Shown here piece by piece: positions 9,182 to 17,199 of a stretch of 64,000 bases of DNA. The stretch is from a bacterium. GTDB lineage: Bacteria > RUG730 > JAAEPJ01. The notes under the pieces are model-generated. The model made no database searches. It was not told the origin of the DNA and was given only the letters and a program-made list of their open reading frames with translations. Where the stretch lies: positions 1-64,000 of the forward strand of contig JAAEPJ010000072.1 in NCBI GenBank assembly GCA_024222485.1, given 5' to 3'. The translations under genes were made by a program, and so were the position numbers. Position 1 is the stretch's first letter; every line of letters begins with the position of its first letter.

Positions 9182-10138
9182 CTATCTATTTAATAAAAGC
9201 TTTATTTCTTTTCTAGAAAAATTAAATTTACCTACCACTTTCTCAACATCATCTTTACCTAAATTTTCCATCAAAAGCAAAAACCAAACAAACCAGTTAC
9301 AGCTTAGAATCTTATTTTCTTTAAACTTCTGATAGTTTATTTTAATATTATGATGAATAATATCAAGTAAAGAAAACTCATTCAGCAAGTGCAAGATTTT
9401 AATAATAACCTTTTTTTCTTCAGAAAATATCTTCTTAAACTCATTTAAGATCCTATCTTTAGAAATATTATTATATACTTTATTCATAACTGCTGCTTTT
9501 AATAATTGTTCGGTCTTATTAGAAAATACCAAGCTAAATCTTGCAGAAAACCTTATAACCCGAAAAATTCGTGTGGGATCATCAGAAAAACTTTGATCAT
9601 ATAAAACTCTGGCAACTCTATTTCTAAGGTCACTCACTCCAGAGTAAAGATCAATAATCTCACCAAAACTTTCTTTATTGAGAGACATTGCCATAGCATT
9701 AATTGTTAAATCACGACGCTTAAGATCTGTTTCCATTGTCCCTTTAGCAACTAATGGTAATGCACCAGACTTTTGGTAAATTTCGCTCCGCATAGTAGTT
9801 ACATCTACCGAAAAATCCAAAATATTAATTGTTTTAAACTTATGATTAAAGCGAATTTTATAACCTTTAATTTCAAGTTTTTTTCCTAAAAGAATAGCAT
9901 CTCCTTTAAGCATCAAATCCAAATCTTTATCACTAACCTTTACTAACTCTTGCAAAATAATTTTACTCTTCTCTGGGAAATTGATATAAGTGACCTTCCC
10001 TGTTAATCCAAGATTATGTTTAAAATATAAAGAATCTAACATCAAATCACGAACAGACCCTCCAATAGCATAAGCCTTCATCTCCAATTTTTGAGTAATT
10101 ATTAAAATATCATTTATAAGTAGCTGTATAAACATCAA
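9182..10138 (-). CDS. cca: tRNA nucleotidyltransferase / poly(A) polymerase family protein
   Basis: Class II nucleotidyltransferase. The head domain has AIGGSVRDLML, the metal-binding Asp pair in DKDLDLM, and RRDLTINAMAM; the neck has DDPTRIFRVIRFSARF, the ATP/CTP-recognition region. Between GGSVRD and the Asp pair there is an insertion of about 35 residues (LYFKHNL to SKIILQEL) not present in standard enzymes. At 318 residues it is shorter than most bacterial CCA enzymes and lacks an HD domain. The tRNA-Ser in this window has no encoded CCA, so the cell needs this activity. It lies immediately downstream of a DHH-domain remnant; in some bacteria DHH, CBS and nucleotidyltransferase domains form one long protein, so this may be the surviving C-terminal part of such a fusion. 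Confidence 0.85.
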   Translation of the reverse strand: MMFIQLLINDILIITQKLEMKAYAIGGSVRDLMLDSLYFKHNLGLTGKVTYINFPEKSKIILQELVKVSDKDLDLMLKGDAILLGKKLEIKGYKIRFNHKFKTINILDFSVDVTTMRSEIYQKSGALPLVAKGTMETDLKRRDLTINAMAMSLNKESFGEIIDLYSGVSDLRNRVARVLYDQSFSDDPTRIFRVIRFSARFSLVFSNKTEQLLKAAVMNKVYNNISKDRILNEFKKIFSEEKKVIIKILHLLNEFSLLDIIHHNIKINYQKFKENKILSCNWFVWFLLLMENLGKDDVEKVVGKFNFSRKEIKLLLNR

Positions 10139-10158
10139 AAAACACCTTTTTTACTTTA

Positions 10159-10563
10159 TCATGTAGCATCCAATTTTTCTCTGAAGATAATAGCACCCGC
10201 GCCTGTTTTATGACCTCCACCACCAAAAGCTTTGAGTAGGTCTAACACAGATATCTCCCCACCTGTTTGCTGCATGCCATCAAATAAGCCTTCTGATTTC
10301 TTTTTTTTAAAATATCTTCATTTAATAAATACTCCTTAACAATAGGCACAAAACCTACTCTGATATTCTCTACAAAGTAAGTTTTTTCTACTTTTATGAG
10401 TAAACTATAAAAATAAATTTGAGTTTTATTTAAAGCAATATTTTTAAATTTTTCAATATCTTCATTGTATCTATCATAGATTCTTAATAAAAAATTTAGA
10501 AATATCTCTGTCCGTATCTGTAATCGTTGGAAAGCTTAGCTTGCCTGTATCATCATATATGCC
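10159..10563 (-). pseudogene. Broken DHH/DHHA1 phosphoesterase domain
   Basis: Three frames must be joined. From 10563, GIYDDTGKLSFPTITDTDRD matches the DHH-family segment (GIYxDTGxF) and stops at TGA after FFIKNL. A second frame carries the middle (RYNEDIEKFKNIALNKTQ, then VGFVPIVKEYLL). A third carries the DHHA1 end, DLLKAFGGGGHKTGAGAIIF, whose GGGGHK-x-AGA is diagnostic, stopping at 10159. At least two frameshifts and a stop make it non-functional. Upstream coding (to about 10680) is too decayed to align by eye, and the N-terminal catalytic DHH motif is not visible. It could be a former nanoRNase/oligoribonuclease (NrnA-like) or the former N-terminal half of the adjacent nucleotidyltransferase. 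Confidence 0.75.
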
Positions 10564-10685
10564 AAAAAAAAATTAAAGCTATCTATTAGAGCATTTCTGA
10601 GAAATCTAAATGATTTAAGCTTTCGTAGCCCAATAAGAACTTTTGTAAATTTAATGATTAAGCATGTCTGATAATTTTTATTTTT

Positions 10686-10735
10686 AAAAAAAATGGCTGA
10701 CGGCTACCATCTAGGAAAAACCGTTAAAACCAGCC
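10686..10735 (-). terminator. Probable intrinsic terminator of the DksA-type gene
   Basis: On the minus strand GGCTG pairs with CAGCC and an inner ACGG pairs with CCGT (with a bulge of a few bases), followed at once by A and eight T. It lies 28 bp past the stop of the DksA-type gene and would separate it from the decayed DHH/cca unit. The stem is imperfect. Confidence 0.5.
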
Positions 10736-10762
10736 TAATTATGTGTTAAAATATTAATTATT

Positions 10763-11107
10763 TTATCTTTTTGAATCATATTCCATTTTTTGTTGACATT
10801 TAATACAGTGGCGGGCAGCTGGAATCACTTTTAACCTTGCTTCAGAAATATCTAAACCACACTCTTCACATTGACCATAAAGATCATGTTCAATTTTTTT
10901 GATTGCATTATCAATCTCATTTAAAAGGACTCTTTCATGATCATTAAGCTCAAACATCAACTCTTTTTCTGCTGAGTCTGCAGCAACATCGATTGAATCA
11001 CCCACTTCACGCTCAATAACACCGTTATTTTTTGTAACAAGGTTAAAAAGATCTTCTCTTTTTTTATAAAGTTCTTCTTTTAATTTCTCAAGAATTTGTT
11101 TTTCCAT
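10763..11107 (-). CDS. DksA/TraR-family zinc-finger transcription regulator
   Basis: One hundred and fourteen residues: a coiled-coil hairpin (about 5-75) with acidic residues at its tip, then a C4 zinc finger CEECG ... CIKCQ. This is the layout of DksA-family proteins, which enter the RNA polymerase secondary channel and work with ppGpp. It is shorter than E. coli DksA (151) and similar to the generic TraR/DksA or YteA-like group, so the exact role is uncertain. The ATG at 11107 is preferred over one ten codons upstream because AAGGGAG precedes it at proper distance. It follows the speA-type decarboxylase and ends at a probable terminator. Confidence 0.88.
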   Translation of the reverse strand: MEKQILEKLKEELYKKREDLFNLVTKNNGVIEREVGDSIDVAADSAEKELMFELNDHERVLLNEIDNAIKKIEHDLYGQCEECGLDISEARLKVIPAARHCIKCQQKMEYDSKR

Positions 11108-11212
11108 TTTTATAGCTCCCTTATTGACTTTAAACATTATATTTATACTTTATTAATAAAAATTTTCAAGTTTTTTTCATAAATAATTCTAGTAAAGTTA
11201 GAATTCCTAATT

Positions 11213-12691
11213 TCATACCTTTAAAACTTTCAAATATTCAAGCTTTTTATGTTCTTGCCCTGAAACTCTAATAGATCTTGAATCTAGAGTTTGTAAGTAT
11301 TCACAAATTTTAGGGGTAATTCTTTCTCCTGGAATTAAAACAGGAATCCCAGGAGGATAAGGAGTCAATGTTTGTGCACTAATATAACCGGCAGCATCAG
11401 AAAGGGAAACGAGTTCCGTTTCCTCTGACAAAAAAACATCCCTTGGCGAAAAAACCATCTCAGTTGTTAATTCAGGAAAGTTAATGCTATTGGATTCTAA
11501 ATGTCCATCACAACGCTTTTCAATATCCAGTAATGCTTCAACTAAACAGTCGAGATCTTTCTTCGTTGTGCCTACACCTAAAATAGCAATTAAATTAAAA
11601 AAATCTGCACAATCAAACTGAATATTATAATCCTTTGCCAAAATTTCTGATAAAACTTGTCCTTCAATACCTGTTTCTGTAACATTAATTGTTATTTTTA
11701 GTGTGTCTAAGTTAAAGCCATTTTTCGCAACATCAGCTTTAGTTAAAAATCTAAATTTTTTAAACTTATCTTGAGTACTCAGAAAATAATTTGCATTATC
11801 AACCATTTTATCTAATAATTTTTCACCATTTTCATACATCTGTCTACGCGCAACATCAAGGCTAGCAAGAATAAGATAATTAGGGCTAGTTGTTTGTATG
11901 AGAGAAACAACTTTTCTAACCTTATTCATATCAACGATCTCACTATTATAATGCAGAACCGAACCTTGACTCAAAACAGCTAAAGTTTTATGAGCACTTT
12001 GCACTACTAAGTCAGCACCACATTGAATCGCAGAGCCAGGTAATTTTTTATTAAAACCAAGGTGGGCTCCATGTGCTTCATCTACCAGCAAAATCTTACC
12101 TTGGTTATGCACTAGCTTAGCAATTTTTTCTAAATCAGTCATGATTCCATTGTAAGTCGGGTTGGTAATAAAAACAGCTTTTGCCTCAGGAAATTTATTA
12201 AGAGCATCCTCAATTTGCTCAGAAGATGAATCAAAAAAAACATCAAAATCACTATCAAGCTCAGGTTGAATCCAAATAGGCCAAACACCACTTAAAATAA
12301 TTCCACTCATAGCAGACTTATGTGCATTCCGAGAAATAATTACAGAATCTCCAGGCTTAAAAGCTGCAAGAAACATCGCTTGATTACCCATACTAGATCC
12401 ATTTAATAAAAAAAATGTTTTCTTTGCACCAACAAGCTCTGCATAAAGCTCTTGTCCTTCTTTTATACAACTAACAGGATCATGAAGCGAGTCTACTTCA
12501 GGAAAAACAGTTAAATCAACTTTAAAAGTATTATCACCTATAAAATCTTTAAAGGCTAAATCTATCCCTTGACCATTTTTATGTCCAGGAGTATGAAAAG
12601 AAGTAACTTGTCTCTCTGCATGGGTTCTTATAACATCAAAAATAGGGGTTTTAAGTTGGTTTAATAATTTTTTCAATATTTTAAATCTCAT
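11213..12691 (-). CDS. speA: Orn/Lys/Arg decarboxylase, probably arginine decarboxylase (SpeA, fold I)
   Basis: PLP-dependent aspartate-aminotransferase-fold decarboxylase of 492 residues. The Schiff-base lysine is in QSAHKTLAVLSQGS; the conserved segments FHTPGHKNG, LNGSSMGNQA, NPTYNG and DEAHGAHLGF are those of the Bacillus SpeA/Cad group, which lacks the N-terminal wing domain of the enterobacterial inducible enzymes. Substrate cannot be read from sequence. Because speE and speD follow on the same strand upstream (12.7-14.1 kb), arginine decarboxylation to agmatine for polyamine synthesis is the natural inference; lysine is the alternative. No agmatinase gene is in the window. Confidence 0.88.
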   Translation of the reverse strand: MRFKILKKLLNQLKTPIFDVIRTHAERQVTSFHTPGHKNGQGIDLAFKDFIGDNTFKVDLTVFPEVDSLHDPVSCIKEGQELYAELVGAKKTFFLLNGSSMGNQAMFLAAFKPGDSVIISRNAHKSAMSGIILSGVWPIWIQPELDSDFDVFFDSSSEQIEDALNKFPEAKAVFITNPTYNGIMTDLEKIAKLVHNQGKILLVDEAHGAHLGFNKKLPGSAIQCGADLVVQSAHKTLAVLSQGSVLHYNSEIVDMNKVRKVVSLIQTTSPNYLILASLDVARRQMYENGEKLLDKMVDNANYFLSTQDKFKKFRFLTKADVAKNGFNLDTLKITINVTETGIEGQVLSEILAKDYNIQFDCADFFNLIAILGVGTTKKDLDCLVEALLDIEKRCDGHLESNSINFPELTTEMVFSPRDVFLSEETELVSLSDAAGYISAQTLTPYPPGIPVLIPGERITPKICEYLQTLDSRSIRVSGQEHKKLEYLKVLKV

Positions 12692-12729
12692 TATCTTGGA
12701 GACAATAGACTATCTCTAAATTTTCAAAA

Positions 12730-13647
12730 TTACTTAAATAAAAAACAAGGGTTTTTATCCGTAATAATATTAACCTCATTAGCTAAAATATTTCTCAAGT
12801 GCTTTGGCATACTAAACATCCGAAGATGTGCTCCTGAATCATAATACTTTAAATTATCAACAATTAATTTCTCCCCTAAAAATACTTCGATATTATCAGA
12901 GAAAGCTAAAATATCTTGACTAGCATCATTAACTGCAATATTAAATCCCCATGGAATAATAAATGAAGGCACATAAGAAGAAAAAGGAATAACTTTAGCA
13001 AAAACCTCTTTAAGCGTTGCATTAATTGAAGAAAAGACTTTAAATCCAGGGATATCCCCAGGACCAGATTGTACAAGCAGCACACCTTTTTCCGTTAAAT
13101 GTTTCTTTAAAATCTGATAAAACTCAATAGTATAAAGAAAGCAAGACGGTGACCCCTCAATAGGACAACATAAATCAGAAATAATAACATCAAACTTTGC
13201 ATCATGATTAGCAAGGTAATCTTTCGCATCATTAATAACTAGAGTCGCCCGAGGATCATCAAAAGATCCCTGATGAAATATTTGTAAATACTTTCGACAA
13301 AAGTCCACGACTTCTCCATCAATATCAACCATAACAACTTCTTCTAATGACTTATACTTTAAAACTTCCCTTAATGTTGCACCTTCACCACCACCAAGAA
13401 TTAAAACTCGTTTTGGGTTAGGATGTAAAAGCATTGCTGGATGGACAATAGATTCATGATAAATATATTCATCTAACTCAGTTGATTGAACTTCTCCATC
13501 TAGAACCAGTGTTTTTTTATATGTTTCCATTTCTAATAACATTACTTTTTGAAAAGCGGTTTTTGTATTAATTAAAATATCTTTAATCTTATATGAATGT
13601 TTTTCTTCAGAAGTAAACATTTCCTCAAGCCAATTATTTTTTATCAT
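12730..13647 (-). CDS. speE: Polyamine aminopropyltransferase (spermidine synthase), soluble
   Basis: Transfers an aminopropyl group from decarboxylated S-adenosylmethionine to putrescine or a similar acceptor. The SAM-site sequence is VLILGGGEGATLREVLKY with MVDIDGEVVDFC, and the N-terminal beta domain has LVLDGEVQSTELDEYIYHE, where the D/E-x-x-YHE segment contacts the diamine. The catalytic Asp is in DVIISDLCCPIEGSP. 305 residues starting from ATG 13647, which is preceded by GGAGAG. It lies between the speA-type decarboxylase (38 bp) and speD (63 bp) and forms a polyamine operon with them. A second, membrane-bound homologue is at 53354-54886. Confidence 0.93.
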   Translation of the reverse strand: MIKNNWLEEMFTSEEKHSYKIKDILINTKTAFQKVMLLEMETYKKTLVLDGEVQSTELDEYIYHESIVHPAMLLHPNPKRVLILGGGEGATLREVLKYKSLEEVVMVDIDGEVVDFCRKYLQIFHQGSFDDPRATLVINDAKDYLANHDAKFDVIISDLCCPIEGSPSCFLYTIEFYQILKKHLTEKGVLLVQSGPGDIPGFKVFSSINATLKEVFAKVIPFSSYVPSFIIPWGFNIAVNDASQDILAFSDNIEVFLGEKLIVDNLKYYDSGAHLRMFSMPKHLRNILANEVNIITDKNPCFLFK

Positions 13648-13710
13648 TGATCTCTCCAATTAAATATATTTAAAAGCATATTCAGGATTCATATACACAA
13701 AAAATCATTA

Positions 13711-14103
13711 TTAAGAGGCATCTGGTTTATGCTTAATAACCACACCTTCTTTCGGACTCATAATGCCTCTCTTTATCTCCATAACACTAACATTTTTCGC
13801 CTCAAAAGCTTCCTCTAAAAACTCATATGCTTTCCAAGGTTGAACTTCATCTCCACAGGTATAAATATCCACGGAGGCAAGACCATATTCTGGCCAAGTG
13901 TGAATGGCCAAATGTGACTCTGCAATTACGATAACACCACTTACACCATAAGGGTTAAAAGAATGAAAAATAATATCCACAATCGTAGCACTTGTAGCTT
14001 TAGCAGCACCAACCATGGCCTTCTCTACAATCTTAACATTTCTAATTGAGTCTACATTACATTCATATAGTTCCGCAATAATATGTCTACCGAGAGACTT
14101 CAT
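13711..14103 (-). CDS. speD: S-adenosylmethionine decarboxylase proenzyme, class 1B
   Basis: Pyruvoyl enzyme that makes decarboxylated SAM, the aminopropyl donor for SpeE. The 130-residue length and the sequence ESHLAIHTWPEYGLASVDIY followed by TCG match the bacterial/archaeal class 1B type. The proenzyme cleaves itself before a serine to give the pyruvoyl group; the conserved His and Cys (TCGD) needed for processing and catalysis are present. The gene starts 26 bp downstream of a good promoter and heads the speD-speE-speA unit. Confidence 0.93.
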   Translation of the reverse strand: MKSLGRHIIAELYECNVDSIRNVKIVEKAMVGAAKATSATIVDIIFHSFNPYGVSGVIVIAESHLAIHTWPEYGLASVDIYTCGDEVQPWKAYEFLEEAFEAKNVSVMEIKRGIMSPKEGVVIKHKPDAS

Positions 14104-14135
14104 ACCCTTGTTTCTCCTTGAAAAAAAGATGATCT

Positions 14136-14163
14136 ATTTTAATAAATTTTTGATAATTGTCAA
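14136..14163 (-). promoter_or_regulatory. Sigma-70-type promoter of the speD-speE-speA unit
   Basis: On the minus strand TTGACA (14163-14158) is followed after 16 bases by TAAAAT (14141-14136). The likely transcription start is near 14129 and the speD ATG is at 14103, so the leader is short. Confidence 0.6.
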
Positions 14164-14323
14164 GGAAAGTTATAGTAATTTTTAATTTATCAATATAAAA
14201 TACCAAAAAATCAAAAAAATTTATATAAAGGCTATCAATATTCCTATTTCTTACTGTTTCAGTCTATTTTTAAATAGCAATTAATCGTATCATAATCATT
14301 AAAAAAGTTGCTCTTAAATAAAA

Positions 14324-14345
14324 AGACAGTCTTGAAAGACTGCCT
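14324..14345 (-). terminator. Intrinsic terminator after the ferredoxin gene
   Basis: GCAGTCTT and AAGACTGT form a stem on a 2-base loop. T-runs lie on both sides, so it could work in either direction. On the minus strand it lies 38 bp beyond the ferredoxin stop; no convergent gene is close on the plus strand. Confidence 0.75.
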
Positions 14346-14382
14346 TTTTTATATTTGCTCAAATTTTTCAAAATAGATCAAA

Positions 14383-14550
14383 TTAACCCTCAATAGCATC
14401 AACAGGACAAACGCCTTTGCACGCACTACAATCAACACAAATATCGGGATCAATTACTCTCATATTATCGCCTTCAGAAATTGCCTCTACTGGGCATACA
14501 CTTTCACATGCAGCACAGTTAATACAGTTGTCTAAAATGTTATGTGCCAT
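14383..14550 (-). CDS. 2[4Fe-4S] ferredoxin
   Basis: A 55-residue bacterial-type ferredoxin. Two cluster motifs are clear: CINCAACESVCP and CVDCSACKGVCP, each C-x2-C-x2-C-x3-C-P, giving two low-potential [4Fe-4S] clusters. The ATG at 14550 is chosen because AAAGGAG stands just before it; an upstream in-frame ATG would add 14 residues unlike the family. It is monocistronic, with a terminator after it. Likely electron carrier in anaerobic or fermentative metabolism; its partners are not in the window. Confidence 0.95.
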   Translation of the reverse strand: MAHNILDNCINCAACESVCPVEAISEGDNMRVIDPDICVDCSACKGVCPVDAIEG

Positions 14551-14655
14551 TTTTACTCCTTTTATAATTCTTAATTTATATATTACAGACAATCATTCAA
14601 TCATTAATAATGTCTTCCAATATCATATTTAAAATAGAAATGAAAATCAACTTAT

Positions 14656-16071
14656 TTAAACATTTAAGTAAAGATCTAAATATTCTTTCGCTGAACTTTT
14701 CCAAGAAAAATCTTGTCTCATATTTTTTTTCACAAGTTCAAGCCAAGCTTTTTTATTATTATATAATTTAAGAGCTTTTTTTACTGCTAAAAAAAATTCC
14801 ATACTAGAATAGTCTCTCATTAAAAACCCATTCCCACCTAAAGCATAATCTTTCACCGTATCAAAGAGACCTCCGACAGGATTTACTACAGGAACCACGC
14901 CATATCTAAAGCTTATCATTTGTGCTAAACCACATGGCTCAACTTGTGAGGGCATTAAAAAAATATCCGCTGCTGAATACACTCTATGTGCTAACTTAGA
15001 GTCAAACTTAATATTTATATTAACACGATTGCCATATTTCATATTTAAATACTTAAAAAAATTCTCATACTCCGAAGCACCTGTTCCCAGCACTAATAAA
15101 TTAATTATCTCATCTGAATCCAAAATATCCTCTAAAGTTTCACGAACAACATCAAACCCTTTAGCTCTGACAAAACGCGAGACTATTGCAAGAACAGGAC
15201 CAGTAGAGGTAAAAAAATATTGTTGACATTTCTTTTTATTGTTTAAGTCATTTACGGAATAATTAGCGATAATCCTATGATCAGTTTCTGGATTCCAAAT
15301 AAAATAGTCAATCCCATTTAAAATACCTCTTAAGTTAACCAACCTTAAAACCGAGTCTAAACCAGAACTTATCCAACTATTTGAGCTTATTTCTTGAGCA
15401 TATTTTTTGCTAACAGTAGTGATAATATCACTATAAACTATCCCTGCTTTCAAACAGTTAATATTGTCAAAAAACTCTAACTTATGCATAGAAAATTCAG
15501 ACCAAGGAATATTAGCTATTTGCATAATTTTCTTATTAAAAATTCCTTGATATTCAATATTGTGGATTGTAAAAATCTTTTTAGTATCTTTGAAGAGCCT
15601 GTCTTTAGAATAGTATATTTTCAAATAGAGAGGAATAAGACCTGTTTGCCAATCATTATTATGCAAGATATCAGATTTAATTTCCAAAAACTTCATGGCA
15701 ATAATTACTGCCTGAGAGAAAAAAACAAATCTTTCTCCATTATCATAGTACGCGTCATTCTTGTCACCATATAAATATGATCGATTAAAATACCTATTAT
15801 GTTCTATAAAATATATCTTCACACCTTGAGTATTAATATACCGGCGAACAGCAAATCCTTCTCTCTTTTTCCCTACAATCACAAAAAGATCAATTTTTAC
15901 TATTTCAGCTTTATAACGCTCAGTGTCCATAATTGTTGCATAGTAAGGCATAAAAACAGAAACATCATGCCCTAAATTAACCAAAGCATTAGGCAAAGAA
16001 CCTGTCACATCGGCAAGACCACCTGTTTTAACGAAAGGAACTACTTCTGAGGAAACAAATGATATATTCAT
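14656..16071 (-). CDS. glgA: Glycogen (starch) synthase, ADP-glucose type
   Basis: GT5 family glycosyltransferase of 471 residues. The N-terminus SSEVVPFVKTGGLADVTGSL carries the K-x-G-G-L motif that binds ADP-glucose. LHNNDWQTGLIPLYL, TIHNIEYQG, NGIDYFIWNPETD and the C-terminal S-x-x-EPCGL in MPSQVEPCGLAQM are family landmarks. It extends alpha-1,4-glucan chains for glycogen storage. Other glg genes are absent from this window. It is 36 bp downstream of the exonuclease III gene, on the same strand. Confidence 0.94.
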   Translation of the reverse strand: MNISFVSSEVVPFVKTGGLADVTGSLPNALVNLGHDVSVFMPYYATIMDTERYKAEIVKIDLFVIVGKKREGFAVRRYINTQGVKIYFIEHNRYFNRSYLYGDKNDAYYDNGERFVFFSQAVIIAMKFLEIKSDILHNNDWQTGLIPLYLKIYYSKDRLFKDTKKIFTIHNIEYQGIFNKKIMQIANIPWSEFSMHKLEFFDNINCLKAGIVYSDIITTVSKKYAQEISSNSWISSGLDSVLRLVNLRGILNGIDYFIWNPETDHRIIANYSVNDLNNKKKCQQYFFTSTGPVLAIVSRFVRAKGFDVVRETLEDILDSDEIINLLVLGTGASEYENFFKYLNMKYGNRVNINIKFDSKLAHRVYSAADIFLMPSQVEPCGLAQMISFRYGVVPVVNPVGGLFDTVKDYALGGNGFLMRDYSSMEFFLAVKKALKLYNNKKAWLELVKKNMRQDFSWKSSAKEYLDLYLNV

Positions 16072-16107
16072 TCTTGATCTTCCACTATAAATAATCTACT
16101 AGTCAAT

Positions 16108-16860
16108 CTAAGAGTTCAAGGTTATTCCTACAGGGGCATGATCTGAGCCTAAAACATCCTGCAAAATAAACGCATCTATTACCTTTGAAATAAACTCTTC
16201 ATTAACAAAAAAATAATCAATTCTCCAGCCAACATTCCGCTCTCTTGCCTTAAACCTATAAGACCACCAAGAGTAATTTTCTGGGTCTTTATTAAAGTAT
16301 CTGAATGTATCAAAATACTTCATCTGTATAATTTTATCAAGCCAATCACGCTCAATACGCAAAAACCCAGAAGTATTTTCATTTTGTTTTGGTCTTGCAA
16401 GGTCAATCTCCTGATGTGCAGTATTATAGTCTCCACAAATGACTGTATCTTGCCCTTGCTTACGCAAATTTTGAATATACTCAAAAAGGTCCGCATAAAA
16501 ATTAAGTTTATAGTTTAACCTTTCTTCGTTTTTTTGTCCATTAGGAAAATAAACATTAAACAAAGTAAAGTTATCAAACCCAAGCTCTAAAATCCTCCCT
16601 TCAGAGTCTTTCCCTTTTTTAACATAATTTGGTTTTATTTTAGAAAAAACAGCGACACCACTGTAGCCTTTTTTCTCGGCAGGATTTAAAAGAATATGAT
16701 ATTGAGAAAACTGTTCTAAAATTGTAGTTAAGTCTTCCTCCTTAGCTTTCATCTCTTGTAAGCAGATAATATCGGGGTTGTGTTTTTCAATAAAGTCAAG
16801 AAAACTTCCTTTTCTAATACAAGCTCTAAGACCATTAACATTCCAAGAAATTATACGCAT
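16108..16860 (-). CDS. xth: Exodeoxyribonuclease III / AP endonuclease
   Basis: Mg-dependent DNA repair nuclease of the EEP superfamily, 250 residues. Key motifs are SWNVNGLRACIRKG, the metal-binding Glu in ICLQEMKA, the catalytic Tyr/Asn region (NVYFPNG, CGDYNTAHQEIDL), WRIDYFFVNEEF and the terminal SDHAPVG with the catalytic Asp-His pair. Length and order are standard for the ExoA/Xth group. The 3'-remnant of the DUF3276 gene fills the space upstream. Confidence 0.95.
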   Translation of the reverse strand: MRIISWNVNGLRACIRKGSFLDFIEKHNPDIICLQEMKAKEEDLTTILEQFSQYHILLNPAEKKGYSGVAVFSKIKPNYVKKGKDSEGRILELGFDNFTLFNVYFPNGQKNEERLNYKLNFYADLFEYIQNLRKQGQDTVICGDYNTAHQEIDLARPKQNENTSGFLRIERDWLDKIIQMKYFDTFRYFNKDPENYSWWSYRFKARERNVGWRIDYFFVNEEFISKVIDAFILQDVLGSDHAPVGITLNS

Positions 16861-16935
16861 TTAATTTTCACTCATTAAAGCTTTCAAAGTTTTTAAAGAC
16901 TTTAGAGGCTTTAAAAACTTTACTTTTTTATCTTC

Positions 16936-16987
16936 TTGCATTAAATTTTTTAGCTCACAAATTGCATTAAATTTTTTAGCTCACAAA
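16936..16987. repeat. Perfect 26-bp tandem duplication at the end of the DUF3276 gene
   Basis: The 26 bases at 16936-16961 are repeated exactly at 16962-16987, each beginning TTGCATTAAATTTTTTAGCT on the plus strand. The unit is not a multiple of three and creates a premature stop in the overlapping minus-strand gene. Confidence 0.95.
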
Positions 16988-17189
16988 ACAAAGTGGAAAA
17001 TTCCTCAATATGCTCTGAAAAAACAACAATTCGATCACGCCTAAACCCCAAATCTTTGTTTTGTTTAGACTCTGTAATAACTAAATACCTTTCGCCAGTG
17101 GCATTCTCTTTTACATCAAAAAAATAAGTTCTCCTTCCTAACCTTATTTTATCTGAGTAAATATCCTTGTTCTTTTGTTTGTTATTCAT
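16950..17189 (-). CDS. DUF3276 / Pur-alpha-like nucleic-acid-binding protein, C-terminus altered by frameshift
   Basis: A 79-residue protein. YSDKIRLGRRTYFFDVKEN, then RYLVITESKQ and RRDRIVVFSEHIEEF, is the PUR-repeat pattern of DUF3276 proteins known in Bacteroidetes and spirochaetes; Pur-alpha domains bind single-stranded DNA or RNA. The start at ATG 17189 has AAGGAGAT upstream; the gene overlaps the radC end region by having its ribosome site just inside it. A 26-bp tandem duplication makes the frame end in QFVS-stop. If one copy is removed the frame continues as ELKNLMQEDKKVKFLKPL and then a Lys/Leu-rich tail ending MSEN at about 16861, some 25 residues longer. The core domain is intact, so the protein may still work. 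Confidence 0.72.
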   Translation of the reverse strand: MNNKQKNKDIYSDKIRLGRRTYFFDVKENATGERYLVITESKQNKDLGFRRDRIVVFSEHIEEFSTLFCELKNLMQFVS

Positions 17190-17199
17190 CATTATCTCC

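Noticed and set aside
14656-16071. glgA as a possible sucrose-phosphate or other GT4 glycosyltransferase
   Set aside because: The KTGGLADV start and the overall motif order are those of GT5 glycogen synthase.
16941-16987. The 26-bp repeat as the start of a CRISPR array
   Set aside because: Only two copies with no spacer between them; no cas genes and no other repeat-spacer pattern were seen anywhere in the window.
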